64,000 nt of DNA from Anaerolineales bacterium (GTDB lineage Bacteria > Chloroflexota > Anaerolineae > 4572-78 > J111). The stretch is taken from contig JACKAT010000007.1 of NCBI GenBank assembly GCA_020634935.1, forward strand, positions 1-64,000, given 5' to 3'. Shown here piece after piece: positions 1 through 7,955 of the stretch. The translations under genes and the position numbers were made by a program. Numbering within the stretch: position 1 is the first letter of the stretch; each line of letters starts with the position of its first letter. The notes beneath the pieces are model-generated. The model did no database searches and was not told the origin of the DNA. It saw nothing but the letters and a program-made list of their open reading frames with translations.

Positions 1-483
1 CCACGATGTTGCCGGCGCGACCAATTTTTCGAGCAAACTGTTGAGCCGGTCTTCAACCCCAAATAAGCGAGGCTGGGGGGGTAAGCTCAGCCGCTTTTCT
101 AGATGAGTTTGATATTCAAGCCGGGCTTGCGTCTCTTTAGCCTGGATAATCAGCGCCAGTTGATGAAGCGCTTCTTGCTGCTTACGATAGGCGGTTGATT
201 GACCAATATTCAATCGATTAGCCACAGCATGCATCAGCATTCCGTCCAGAAAATGGTGGCGCAGTAAATTGGCGCTGTCCTCATGCTCGATGGCTAAGAT
301 CTCAAGCCCCTCCAAGAGGATCTCGTTGGTGGCGCGGCGGACGCTGACACTGCCGCCCATAGTGGCTTGTTGATAAAGTTGCAAATAGTCAAGAAAACTG
401 GCATCCAAATGAGGATCATGCCAGGATTTAAGGGCATTATGAATATCGGTTTGGAGTTTTGAAATAGGGATTTCGGCGTCCAT
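1..483 (-). CDS. HTH-domain protein, N-terminal part (probably precedes a STAND ATPase)
   Basis: The reading frame starts at the ATG whose complement is 481-483 and stays open to the window edge, so only about 160 N-terminal residues are seen. Residues about 80-115 hold a sigma-70-region-4-like helix-turn-helix (AVANRLNIGQSTAYRKQQEA). It is followed by a charged helix and then LFGVEDRLNSLLEKL, the usual lead-in to a P-loop STAND or NB-ARC ATPase, which would lie outside the window. The neighbouring gene at 749 is divergent. Phased GAGAGAT repeats lie between the two. The DNA-binding role is well supported by the HTH; the ATPase part is inferred from similar Chloroflexota proteins. Confidence 0.7.
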   Translation of the reverse strand, partial: MDAEIPISKLQTDIHNALKSWHDPHLDASFLDYLQLYQQATMGGSVSVRRATNEILLEGLEILAIEHEDSANLLRHHFLDGMLMHAVANRLNIGQSTAYRKQQEALHQLALIIQAKETQARLEYQTHLEKRLSLPPQPRLFGVEDRLNSLLEKLVAPATSW

Positions 484-532
484 AACAAATTTCTTTGTTA
501 AATCGGTGGCAATGATTAACTCTCATTAGCAT

Positions 533-538
533 ATCATA
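533..538 (-). promoter_or_regulatory. Possible -10 box for the HTH gene
   Basis: On the minus strand this reads TATGAT, about 50 bases upstream of the start at 483. A convincing -35 was not found, so the call is tentative. Confidence 0.3.
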
Positions 539-574
539 GACGTACTGAAAAAACAATAGGTTTAAGGGGCTAAA

Positions 575-624
575 GAGAGATTAGTGAGAGATTGGGGAGA
601 GATAGCGAGAGATAATAGAGAGAT
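575..624. promoter_or_regulatory. Five phased GAGAGAT heptamers (operator-like)
   Basis: Perfect GAGAGAT copies lie at 575-581, 586-592, 597-603, 607-613 and 618-624, with steps of 11, 11, 10 and 11 bases, so all face one side of the helix. Seven-base direct repeats with four-base spacers are the known layout of OmpR/PhoB and SARP winged-helix operators. They lie between the divergent genes at 483 and 749. A possible -10 (TATACT, 644-649) lies 19 bases beyond on the plus strand. Confidence 0.65.
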
Positions 625-748
625 AGGGATAGTGCTTTTTGGCTATACTAACCTCAAATTAATCAAGTATCAACAGCCCTAGTATCCTGAGTCGATAAAT
701 GGTCTCAATGGAACTGTGCTGTCTACTGGGCGGTAAAAAAACAAACTT

Positions 749-1186
749 ATGGTTTATGTTTTTGTTTTGTGGAGTGAGGGCTTCGATGAAAAGGTAGCCA
801 GCGTTTTTGTCACCGAATTACGCGATGCTGGGTTGCTGGTAAAAATGGTCGGGCTAACCACACAGCATACCGGCGGCTCCCATGGATTGATTCTCGTACC
901 CGATCTTAGCCTTGATCAAGCCTTACCTTTAGCTTCTAACACTCGCTGCCTAATTATTCCTGCTGTATCAGGTTGGAGCAACCGTCTAAACAATGATCCG
1001 CGTGTTCACAAATTTATCGAGCAGGCCATTTCGAACCACGCTATATTTGTGGTTGGTCAGCAGAATGCCATTTTACAAATCGATTTAATGCAGCCGATAT
1101 TAGCGGGTGAAAATGTTATTGTCTATCCGGATGACGAACAGGTAATTACGTTTGCGCGTAGGCTGGCCAGGCGGCTCTCAAGGTAG
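749..1186 (+). CDS. DJ-1/PfpI-like protein without the catalytic cysteine
   Basis: A 145-residue protein with the outline of a DJ-1/PfpI fold: an N-terminal beta strand and helix (VYVFVLWSEGFDEKVASVF), then GLILVPDLSL, then the region IFVVGQQNAIL. In active DJ-1/PfpI enzymes this last turn is A-x-C-x-G/H-x and carries the nucleophilic cysteine. Here Gly-Gln-Gln takes its place and the protein has only one cysteine, elsewhere (TRCLII). It is therefore probably non-catalytic, perhaps a sensor or ligand-binding protein. It is also shorter than the usual 165-200 residues. The divergent HTH gene and shared operator-like repeats suggest co-regulation. The ATG lies just after a purine-rich stretch; no strong ribosome site is seen. 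Confidence 0.6.
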   Translation: MVYVFVLWSEGFDEKVASVFVTELRDAGLLVKMVGLTTQHTGGSHGLILVPDLSLDQALPLASNTRCLIIPAVSGWSNRLNNDPRVHKFIEQAISNHAIFVVGQQNAILQIDLMQPILAGENVIVYPDDEQVITFARRLARRLSR

Positions 1187-1193
1187 CTGCACT

Positions 1194-1324
1194 AAACCGT
1201 GGTGAAGAAAAATTAGACAGAATTAACCCGATTTACCGAATTATGATCGATAAAATCGTGATAATCTTGTGAATTCTGTCGATTATTGGGTCGATCTTCC
1301 ATCATCTCCTGTTTCCACGGTTTA
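1194..1324. repeat. Nested inverted-repeat element between convergent genes
   Basis: Outer arms TAAACCGTGG (1194-1203) and CCACGGTTTA (1315-1324) are perfect complements. Inner arms GACAGAATT (1214-1222) and AATTCTGTC (1272-1280) are also perfect. The element fills the gap between the convergent genes ending at 1186 and 1386 and could serve as a bidirectional terminator. The inner words resemble the dispersed 'aggatt/aatcct' intergenic repeats known in many bacteria. Confidence 0.7.
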
Positions 1325-1385
1325 ATGTTGTGCTACCGCTCTCAAAACAAGCGAATTAACCGGAAAATGTATAGGACTACTTGGC

Positions 1386-2645
1386 TCACCGAGCCGCCAA
1401 CACTTCCGCCGCAGCGCGTTGGCCGGTTTCGATAGCGCCGTGAACGGTTGCAAGGTGGCCGTTGGTCGCGGTTGCTTCGCCGGCGAAGAAGAGGGTGGGG
1501 GCCAGCGGGGCGGCCAAATCCGCCCGGGCTTGCCCCGCGCCAACGGGTGTGTAAGTATATGCGCCGAGGCTCCAGGGATCGGTTGACCAATCTACCAGAC
1601 GACCGGCGATAAAGGCGGACCGGGCCTTATTACCCAGAATTTGGCCCAACTCCTGCAAACCCTGTTCGACGGCGCTTTCTTGGCCTAAGGCGGCTAATTT
1701 GAGAGCTGCCGGCCCGCCGGTGTAGCCCATCAAAGCCGGCGCGGCTGCCGTGCCAACCGGCCACCAGGTCAGAACAAACCCATCGGTGCGTAAAAAGGTA
1801 AACTCCGGCCAAAACGCTTGGTTGAAGTGAAGCACTAACTTGGTGACATGGCCCATCGCCAGATGCTCGATGGCCTGTTGTTTGGCGGGCGGGAGTCCTG
1901 GCAAAAAGCGGGGCCGGCCTGATTGCAGCACCCCCAGCGGTACGGTGACGATAACCTGCCGGGCCGTAAGGAGTTGGCCGCCCTGCACCGCTAATTGCAC
2001 GCCCCGCTCTTTCCACTCGATTTGCGTTACGGCAGTGTCAAACCGCACCTCGATCCCCTCAGCCAGAAGGACAGGCAGGGTATCGTAGCCGGCGGTGATG
2101 TGGTAGTTTTCCCAACCGGCCGTGTTAAGCGCTCGCTCTTGGCTAAGAGCCGAGGCGCTTAAGCGAGCCACCTCAGCTGCCTCCATACAGGCCAATCCAT
2201 TAGCTACAAATAGAGCGGCCTCTTCGTCAGACCCGGCCAGAGACAAAAGTAGATCACCAGTGCTGCGTTCCGGGCCGGTATACGTTGTCACCTGCTCAAA
2301 GAGATCATCGACCCGACCCGCGAGCGTGTCATCGGTCAGCAGGCGGCCCTGCCGGGCAAAGCGATTGCGATAGGCTTGTCCTTTTTGCCGGCCGCGCGGC
2401 CAGGTTTCGGCTTCCAATCCGGCCGGCTCGATAAACTGCCAGGTCGCGGCGTGTTCGCCATGAATAAACTCGGCACCCAGTTCAACCGGCGCGTAAGTAT
2501 GATCGGTCCAGATCCGGCCCCCCAGGCGACTACGAGCCTCGAGAACCAGGGCCTTTACGCCGGCGGTCTTAAGTTGCTGCGCCGCGGCTAATCCCGCCGC
2601 GCCTGCCCCGATAATAATAACGTCGTGCTCTAACTCGTGTGTCAT
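1386..2645 (-). CDS. FAD-dependent amine oxidase family protein
   Basis: A 419-residue flavin amine oxidase. Residues 8-18 form the Rossmann dinucleotide motif (DVIIIGAGAAG), and EARSRLGGRIWT follows near residue 36, the GG doublet typical of monoamine and polyamine oxidases. The C-terminal FAD signature FFAGEATATNGHLATVHGAI lies near residue 390. No Ser-Gly-Gly-Cys covalent-flavin site is present, so FAD should be bound non-covalently. The expected reaction is oxidation of an amine with release of H2O2, but the substrate cannot be read from sequence. No signal peptide is seen, so it is cytoplasmic. It is a single gene starting at an ATG behind a GGGGAT-type ribosome site, convergent with the DJ-1-like gene. 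Confidence 0.85.
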   Translation of the reverse strand: MTHELEHDVIIIGAGAAGLAAAQQLKTAGVKALVLEARSRLGGRIWTDHTYAPVELGAEFIHGEHAATWQFIEPAGLEAETWPRGRQKGQAYRNRFARQGRLLTDDTLAGRVDDLFEQVTTYTGPERSTGDLLLSLAGSDEEAALFVANGLACMEAAEVARLSASALSQERALNTAGWENYHITAGYDTLPVLLAEGIEVRFDTAVTQIEWKERGVQLAVQGGQLLTARQVIVTVPLGVLQSGRPRFLPGLPPAKQQAIEHLAMGHVTKLVLHFNQAFWPEFTFLRTDGFVLTWWPVGTAAAPALMGYTGGPAALKLAALGQESAVEQGLQELGQILGNKARSAFIAGRLVDWSTDPWSLGAYTYTPVGAGQARADLAAPLAPTLFFAGEATATNGHLATVHGAIETGQRAAAEVLAAR

Positions 2646-2870
2646 AAGATCCCCATAGTTAGTAAATCATCGGTCTCTTCAATTCAACTTCGCCTACGCA
2701 GGTTGCTGCGGCCTACTGATCGTTGTAATCCCCAATTTGAGGGCTAATCTTACGTCGCTGGCCTGGCTTTGCCAAATTACCCCATAGTTAAAATAGATGA
2801 GGCGTTTTTGAATAAATGAAGTGCGTTGGTATGATCTTGGACACGATACAATATCGACAATAGATTTTTC

Positions 2871-2928
2871 GGAGCAACAAAATGGGCTTTGTCATTCACG
2901 GGAAGGTCAAAGTTTACTTTGACGCTCC
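2871..2928. repeat. Bipartite GGAGC/GCTCC palindrome, copy 1
   Basis: GGAGC at 2871, an imperfect hairpin (ACAAAATGGGCTTTGT), a 12-base spacer, a hairpin GTCAAAGTTTACTTTGAC, then GCTCC ending at 2928. The whole is closed by the outer GGAGC/GCTCC pair. It lies just before the ThuA-like gene and shows that longer starts for that gene run through repeat DNA. Confidence 0.75.
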
Positions 2929-2957
2929 AGACTGACTATTTTCAAGAGGAGATCACT

Positions 2958-3659
2958 ATGCAAGAACTCAACGTTACGATTTGGAATGAATTTAGACACG
3001 AAAAAACGGATGAGCGAGTCAAGGAGTTATACCCTGACGGCATGCACGCCGTTATTGGTCACGCTATGGAAAATCACGGATTTCGAGTGCGGACGGCCAC
3101 GCTCGATGAGCCGGACCACGGGCTAACGGACGATGTTTTGGCTCAAACTGATGTGTTGATATGGTGGGGGCACAAAGCTCATCACGAAGTTCAAGATGAC
3201 ATTGTTGAGCGGGTGTACCGGCAAGTTATGGCCGGGATGGGGTTAGTGGTACTGCACTCTGGTCACTATTCTAAACTCTTTAAGAAGTTGATGGGTACTA
3301 CCTGCAGTCTGCGCTGGCGCGAGGTTGGGGAGCGGGAGCGGATTTGGGTGATCAATCCCGGCCACCCCATTGCCGCCGGGCTGGATCACTATTTCGATAT
3401 TCCGGCCACAGAAATGTACGGCGAACATTTCGATATCCCAACGCCGGATGAGTTAGTCTTAATTAGTTGGTTTGAAGGAGGTGAGGTGTTCCGCAGCGGC
3501 TGCTGTTTTTATCGAGGCAACGGCAAAATTTTCTATTTTCGTCCCGGCCACGAGACGCATCCGATCTACCACCAGGGCGAAGTACAGCAAGTGATCGCTA
3601 ACGGCGTTCGTTGGGCCGCGCCGATTAATGGGCCGGCTTATCGGTACAGTAATAAATAA
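2958..3659 (+). CDS. ThuA-like domain protein
   Basis: A 233-residue protein of the ThuA (trehalose utilisation) family, which has a class-I glutamine-amidotransferase-like fold. Visible blocks are NVTIWNEFRHEK at the N-terminus, DVLIWWGHKAHHEV (65-78), GLVVLHSGHYSKLFKKLMG (95-113), NPGHPIAAGL (133-142) and YFRPGHETHPIYH near 193-205, where conserved histidines gather. The ATG at 2958 follows the ribosome site AGAGGAGA. An upstream in-frame TTG at 2889 would translate the palindromic repeat and is rejected. The biochemical role of ThuA proteins is poorly defined; sugar metabolism is the usual guess. Confidence 0.85.
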   Translation: MQELNVTIWNEFRHEKTDERVKELYPDGMHAVIGHAMENHGFRVRTATLDEPDHGLTDDVLAQTDVLIWWGHKAHHEVQDDIVERVYRQVMAGMGLVVLHSGHYSKLFKKLMGTTCSLRWREVGERERIWVINPGHPIAAGLDHYFDIPATEMYGEHFDIPTPDELVLISWFEGGEVFRSGCCFYRGNGKIFYFRPGHETHPIYHQGEVQQVIANGVRWAAPINGPAYRYSNK

Positions 3660-3778
3660 TGGTCGTGTTTTCTATTACAATCGAGCACGGGTTACTTGTT
3701 TCGGATTGCTTAATCCCTCGCTAGAATGGGAATTGGGCAATCCCCTTTGAGCAAAGCGTAATGGACTGAAGTTAATTA

Positions 3779-3815
3779 AAAACCCTCGCTGCTATAGCGA
3801 GGGTTTTATATTTAT
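3779..3815. terminator. Intrinsic terminator, probably bidirectional
   Basis: A perfect 12-base stem, AAAACCCTCGCT (3779-3790) with AGCGAGGGTTTT (3796-3807), has a five-base loop. A T-rich run follows on the plus strand and an A/T tract precedes the stem. It separates the ThuA-like gene from the convergent P1 gene. Confidence 0.85.
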
Positions 3816-3870
3816 GAATGATCTGGATATTAGATCACAGGGTTAGTCAAGTGAAATAGCCTCAGGTACT

Positions 3871-4230
3871 CTAATTTAACAGTTGAGCCGTATAAGCCGC
3901 CGCGGTTTCATCAACAATCGAAAGGTTAAACAAAGGGGTTTCTTTATCGGCCTTAAAATAACTTAAACCATCTTCATTGTTGGAAACAAACATTGATGAC
4001 GAGACCGAGCTTTCTTCCTGCGTCGAGTCTTGAAGCAGCAGAGCCATGTGGTTAACTATCTCTTCGTCCACAATAGAAAACCCATATTGTTGGACCACGC
4101 CCGCAAATACCGGATCTAATTCCTCAGCTTGGCTGTGGGCGCCGTTTTTATGGCCGTTAACCCGTACTCGGTTAATAGGTTGATCAACAATGATCCGTTT
4201 TTGATTGAAAAGGTCTAAATTGGCTATCAT
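3871..4230 (-). CDS. P1, small repeat protein of unknown function
   Basis: A 119-residue protein I do not recognise. It has two copies of a 17-residue motif, GFSIVDEEIVNHMALLL (50-66) and NLSIVDETAAAYTAQLL (102-118), the second at the extreme C-terminus. The same motif occurs twice in P2 (7956-8381), again with one copy at the C-terminus. The middle is Ser/Glu/Asp-rich. There is no signal peptide, membrane segment or cysteine. It follows the NarL-type regulator gene at 4661-5311 after a 430-base leader with its own inverted and direct repeats, so it is probably transcribed separately. The ATG sits behind AAGGAG. Reality as a gene is supported by the homology with P2. A role as adaptor, target or secreted peptide is open. 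Confidence 0.7.
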   Translation of the reverse strand: MIANLDLFNQKRIIVDQPINRVRVNGHKNGAHSQAEELDPVFAGVVQQYGFSIVDEEIVNHMALLLQDSTQEESSVSSSMFVSNNEDGLSYFKADKETPLFNLSIVDETAAAYTAQLLN

Positions 4231-4492
4231 AAGTTAACTCCTTATTGATTAGTAGTTTTTAGGCTATTTTTACCTGTGATCAATAAACATAACAGCTTCC
4301 ATTCAATGGATAATTGAGGAAGCGCTGAACTAACTGTTAAAATTTTATAAAGAGAATTTGGGATTGAATTGAAGTTTCAAATATGGCGGACGTCATTGCT
4401 CTTGAGTTGATTAATAACGGCGTGGGTATTAATTAGAAAAGCAATGCATCGGGTCAGTTGTTGATATTAATATACAAAAAAAAGGAGGAAAT

Positions 4493-4540
4493 GTGAAGAG
4501 TAATTACCTCGTGATTTGTGGGAATTTACCCGGTGACTAA
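4493..4540 (+). CDS. Possible 15-codon micro-ORF
   Basis: A strong ribosome site (AAAGGAGG, 4481-4488) precedes a GTG that opens VKSNYLVICGNLPGD and a stop. The ATG at 4491 overlapping it is followed at once by TGA. It is antisense to the P1 leader. Only the ribosome-site match supports it, so this may be chance. Confidence 0.2.
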   Translation: MKSNYLVICGNLPGD

Positions 4541-4567
4541 GTACGTACGGATCGGGAAATCACTCGT

Positions 4568-4619
4568 GTAAAAACTACGTATCGAATATTCGTAAACCAC
4601 GTAAAAACTACGTGGTTTA
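4568..4619. promoter_or_regulatory. Direct and inverted repeats in the P1 leader
   Basis: GTAAAAACTACGT occurs perfectly at 4568-4580 and 4601-4613, 33 bases apart (about three helix turns). The second copy lies in an inverted repeat, TAAACCACGT (4593-4602) and ACGTGGTTTA (4610-4619). It lies between the regulator stop at 4661 and P1. It could be an operator for that LuxR-type regulator or a hairpin in the intergenic RNA; no U-run follows, which argues against a plain terminator. Confidence 0.55.
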
Positions 4620-4660
4620 TAGCTTGCCGAAGATAAATAAGCGAAATAACGGAGATGGCT

Positions 4661-5311
4661 TTACTCCAGCAGGCCAAATTCTTTAGCGTAGCGCATCAAA
4701 TCAACCCGGCTTTGTAGGCCCAATTTATCCACCAAATTAGCCCGGTGGCCTTCTACGGTGCGAACACTGATACCCAAACTGGTGGCAATTTGCCGGTTAG
4801 TGTACCCTTGAGCAATATATTTTAGCACTTCACTTTCCCGGGGGGTAAGGGTATTAATTAACGAACCGGCTGATTCTTCCGAGGGCGGTTCGGGATAGAA
4901 ATCTTTAAGTAAAGCGCGAGTCATAGTAGGATGTACGTAGATATTACCCAGGTGGACGGTGCGGATGGCGTCGACTAATTCGGAGCCGATGGCCCGTTTG
5001 ACAATATAGCCGGACGCACCGGCCTCGATCGTCTCTCGGAGCAGGCCGTCATCTTCATGGGCGGTCAAGATCAGCACGTGAGCATTGGGCTGTACTTCCT
5101 TTAGACGCTGCGTCAACTCTATCCCGCTCAAACCGGGCATGCTCAGATCGATTAGAAATACGTCGGGTTGCAGGGTTTGGGCCAGACGGAGGGTGGTGTG
5201 ACTGTCGGCTGCTTCGCCGACAACTTCCAGGTCGGTCTCGGCGTTAAATAGGGCTTGTAAACCGGCACGAATAACGCCATGGTCATCAGCGATAAGAATC
5301 CGAATGGTCAT
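4661..5311 (-). CDS. NarL/FixJ-type response regulator (RR1)
   Basis: A 216-residue regulator. The receiver domain has the acid pair D9-D10, the phosphorylation site D55 (FLIDLSMPG) and K105 (GYIVKR). A LuxR-type HTH covers about 150-207 (LTPRESEVLKYIAQGYTNRQIA). I place the start at the ATG 5309-5311 (MTIRILIADD) behind GGAGA. The open frame runs further upstream, but that would lie inside the kinase gene. It overlaps the 3' end of the kinase gene at 5286-7475 by 26 bases, so the two are translationally coupled partners. The HisKA_3 kinase with a NarL regulator is the usual pairing. The regulon is unknown; adjacent P1 is the obvious candidate. Confidence 0.9.
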   Translation of the reverse strand: MTIRILIADDHGVIRAGLQALFNAETDLEVVGEAADSHTTLRLAQTLQPDVFLIDLSMPGLSGIELTQRLKEVQPNAHVLILTAHEDDGLLRETIEAGASGYIVKRAIGSELVDAIRTVHLGNIYVHPTMTRALLKDFYPEPPSEESAGSLINTLTPRESEVLKYIAQGYTNRQIATSLGISVRTVEGHRANLVDKLGLQSRVDLMRYAKEFGLLE

Positions 5312-7475
5312 AAGGTATCTCCACAAAAATTGTTGTCCCGACGCCAATCGTACTTTCGACACTTAAGTTGCCGGCCAACATTTCGGCTCGCTCGCGCATG
5401 CCCAAAATGCCCAATCGACCCATCTTCATGATGGCCCCAGCGTTAAAGCCAACCCCGTTGTCTTCGACAATAATGGAAATGTGGTTTTCATCTTGCTTGA
5501 GCACAATATCAACGTAAGTCGCTTCAGAATGCCGGACAATATTTGTTAAAGCTTCCTGCACAATACGATAAATATTGGTCTCTATCGCCAGGGGTAGGCG
5601 GCTGTGATCGTCCAGGCCGATGACCTCCAGTTTGGCTGTAGGGCGATAAATGGCATTAAAGGATTTAATATGCTGGCGCAGGGCCGCTACCAGGCCCAAA
5701 TGCTCAAGCATAGCCGGCCGCAGATTCATAGCTAGCCGGTGAATGCTTTCCAAAACCGTATCGGTGGTCCGCTCCAGGTCAGCTACTCGGGCCAAAACGG
5801 CTTCGGGATTGGTCGCTTCACGCTCCAATAGACGCAGCCCGACCATCAACCCGGTTAAGGTTTGTCCGGCTTCATCATGCAATTCTCGGGCAATTTGGCG
5901 CCGTTCCGACTCTTGAAGTTCAACCAGCCGCCGAGAGAGGGATTGGAGTTGTTCGTGGCTGGCTCGCAGCTTTCTAAAGAGGCGGGCGTTTTGAATAGCA
6001 ATGGCCGCTTTATTGGCAAAGGCTTCGGCCAGGTTGGTTTCGGCCTGACTATAATGAGCGGAGTTCTCGCTATCCAGGGTTAGATAGCCGATAATCCGGT
6101 TGCGGACTCGCAGCGGTAAAACCATGCGGCCAGGAAAAGAGTCGCCATTGCCTAACCCTAACAGCATATTGATGAGAAAAAGCGGCTGGCCACCAATGTC
6201 GATGGCCTGATAGAGAAAGCCATCCATAAGGGGATAGTGGCGACCAACCACCTCTTGCTGTACTTGGGGGCCGCGACCGGCCATGGCGTGCAGTAGATCG
6301 TCATCCCATAGGAAAATACAGGCGTTTTGGTATGGTACTACTCGCTCCAGATGGGTCAAAATGCTGTCCAATACCTCATTAAGCTCAACCGAAGCTACCA
6401 GCGAACTGGTAGCTTCCCGCATAATTTCTGCTTGCTCACGAGCGGCCCGTTCAGCCTCGACACGTTGCTGGATTTCTTGGTAAAGGCGGGCGTTTTCGAT
6501 AGCTGTGGCCGTTTGATCGGCCAAGGTTTGTAGAAGCTGTCGATCTTTGGCCGAAAACGGGCGAGCTAGAGAGCTGATGGCGTAAAGCACGCCAATAACC
6601 CGCTGGCCGATCACCATTGGCACAAAAACCTTGGCGCGGCCGGACCAATCGGGCCAGAAGGGGACACAAAAGCCGCTCTGCGAGCCGTTAGATACATTTA
6701 ACACGGGATGAGAGTGATGGTTATTATGGTTTTTCTTGGAAGGCGATTGGGCGGAAGAGCCGCCGGGCAGTGAGGGGCTATCAGGATAGTGGTGATACTG
6801 TAGTTCACGGGTTGTGTCATTGATCAGGCCGCAGCCAGCCCCTTCACATTGAAGAACGGTTTGAATGGCCTCAACCACCTTTTTCAAAATGGCTTTTTCA
6901 TCACGCAGGCGAGTCAGTTCTTGCCCTACTTGATGCAGCAGCGCCAACTGCTCTTCAAGCTGCTTGCGCTCTGTGATATCGGTAATTAAGCCATCATAGG
7001 CAATAACCTGGCCTGTTTCATCTTTTCGCACGACCGGGGTGTTTCTAACCCAGCGGATTGAGCCGTCTTTGTGAATGAGACGATGTTCCAGAGGGGTAGC
7101 CGGTCCACCGGCAATGATTTGAGCGGACTGATTTAACACCATCTGCCGATCATCAGGGTGAATCATTTGATACCACAGCAGCGGATTGGTTTCGTACTCC
7201 TGCCAGCTATAACCGGTAACGGCCTGACAATTTGGCCCATGAGCGGTGGCAATCGGCCGTCCGTTTTGGATAGAAACCGTGTAGATGTAATCGGTGACGG
7301 AACTCAACAGCCGTTTATAACGCTCCTCACTGGCCTGCCAGGCGGCTTCGGCCTGTTGGCGTTCAGTGATTTCTTTTCTTAGGTCGGCCTCAAGTGAGCA
7401 GGAGTCATCCAGCCGCTGGCGGAGCGAAGTCAATTCATTCATCAATTGTTCTTTCGATTTGGTTTCGTCACGCAT
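5286..7475 (-). CDS. PAS-GAF-GAF sensor kinase, HisKA_3 type (HK1)
   Basis: A 729-residue soluble histidine kinase. A coiled coil (1-50) leads into a PAS domain (about 51-172, ending DGLITDITERK), then two GAF domains (about 180-335 and 350-500), a HisKA_3 dimerisation domain with phosphorylated H533 (ARELHDEAG), and an HATPase with N-box EALTNIVRHSEA (641-652) and EDNGVGF (671-677). There is no membrane segment, so it senses cytoplasmic signals such as redox, gas or nucleotide ligands. The PAS domain is very close to the first PAS of HK2 (9518-12310), including HKDGSIRWVRN and YDGLITDIT, whereas the catalytic half is of a different class. It is partner to RR1, which it overlaps. Confidence 0.92.
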   Translation of the reverse strand: MRDETKSKEQLMNELTSLRQRLDDSCSLEADLRKEITERQQAEAAWQASEERYKRLLSSVTDYIYTVSIQNGRPIATAHGPNCQAVTGYSWQEYETNPLLWYQMIHPDDRQMVLNQSAQIIAGGPATPLEHRLIHKDGSIRWVRNTPVVRKDETGQVIAYDGLITDITERKQLEEQLALLHQVGQELTRLRDEKAILKKVVEAIQTVLQCEGAGCGLINDTTRELQYHHYPDSPSLPGGSSAQSPSKKNHNNHHSHPVLNVSNGSQSGFCVPFWPDWSGRAKVFVPMVIGQRVIGVLYAISSLARPFSAKDRQLLQTLADQTATAIENARLYQEIQQRVEAERAAREQAEIMREATSSLVASVELNEVLDSILTHLERVVPYQNACIFLWDDDLLHAMAGRGPQVQQEVVGRHYPLMDGFLYQAIDIGGQPLFLINMLLGLGNGDSFPGRMVLPLRVRNRIIGYLTLDSENSAHYSQAETNLAEAFANKAAIAIQNARLFRKLRASHEQLQSLSRRLVELQESERRQIARELHDEAGQTLTGLMVGLRLLEREATNPEAVLARVADLERTTDTVLESIHRLAMNLRPAMLEHLGLVAALRQHIKSFNAIYRPTAKLEVIGLDDHSRLPLAIETNIYRIVQEALTNIVRHSEATYVDIVLKQDENHISIIVEDNGVGFNAGAIMKMGRLGILGMRERAEMLAGNLSVESTIGVGTTIFVEIPYDHSDSYR

Positions 7476-7621
7476 CCACTCTTATCCAGTGACCAATGAC
7501 CAGGGTCAAACCACCCTAACCCTATTATTTCATCTCGTTGTTAAGATCAAAACACCAAATAGATTTAGCTGGCATACTCTGGGCGTGTTTAATAGCAACG
7601 TTTAACCGGAGATACATCTTT

Positions 7622-7759
7622 TCAAGTCTTCCATAGTATACCATCAGAGTGAGCTAATTGTAAGTACGGATCATTAAGTTGAAGAGAGGGGATCTCGGGG
7701 TCTAAATCCTCTCTCTTCATCCAGTCTCGGGCCAGTCTTAACAGGTTTCTCAATGGCAT
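7622..7759 (-). CDS. Small hypothetical protein, 45 residues
   Basis: An ATG at 7757-7759 close behind AGGAG opens a 45-codon frame beginning MPLRNLLRLARDWMKRED and ending DGILWKT. The N-terminal half is an amphipathic basic helix and the rest is acidic and polar. It lies in the 480-base gap between P2 and HK1, on the same strand. No relative is recognised. Length and composition look coding, but the ribosome-site spacing is short (two bases), so support is moderate. Confidence 0.4.
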   Translation of the reverse strand: MPLRNLLRLARDWMKREDLDPEIPSLQLNDPYLQLAHSDGILWKT

Positions 7760-7955
7760 GACTCCTATAAGTGACGCAGTATTCAACAAAACTGGCACTT
7801 AAAAACCTGTCAGGCCCTATTTATTTTATTGAGGTGGGCGCTAATAAACAGCGGAAACAGAAGAAACCTTCTTAGCTCATAATGTCTAGAAGGTTTAATG
7901 TGCTGTTTTACTTCATTAAAATCACACCGACGTGATTTATCTATAAGGTGTAATT

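Noticed and set aside
294..488. A 64-codon frame on the minus strand with TTG start
   Set aside because: It lies within the real HTH gene in another frame; the HTH frame from 483 has the family motif and runs to the edge.
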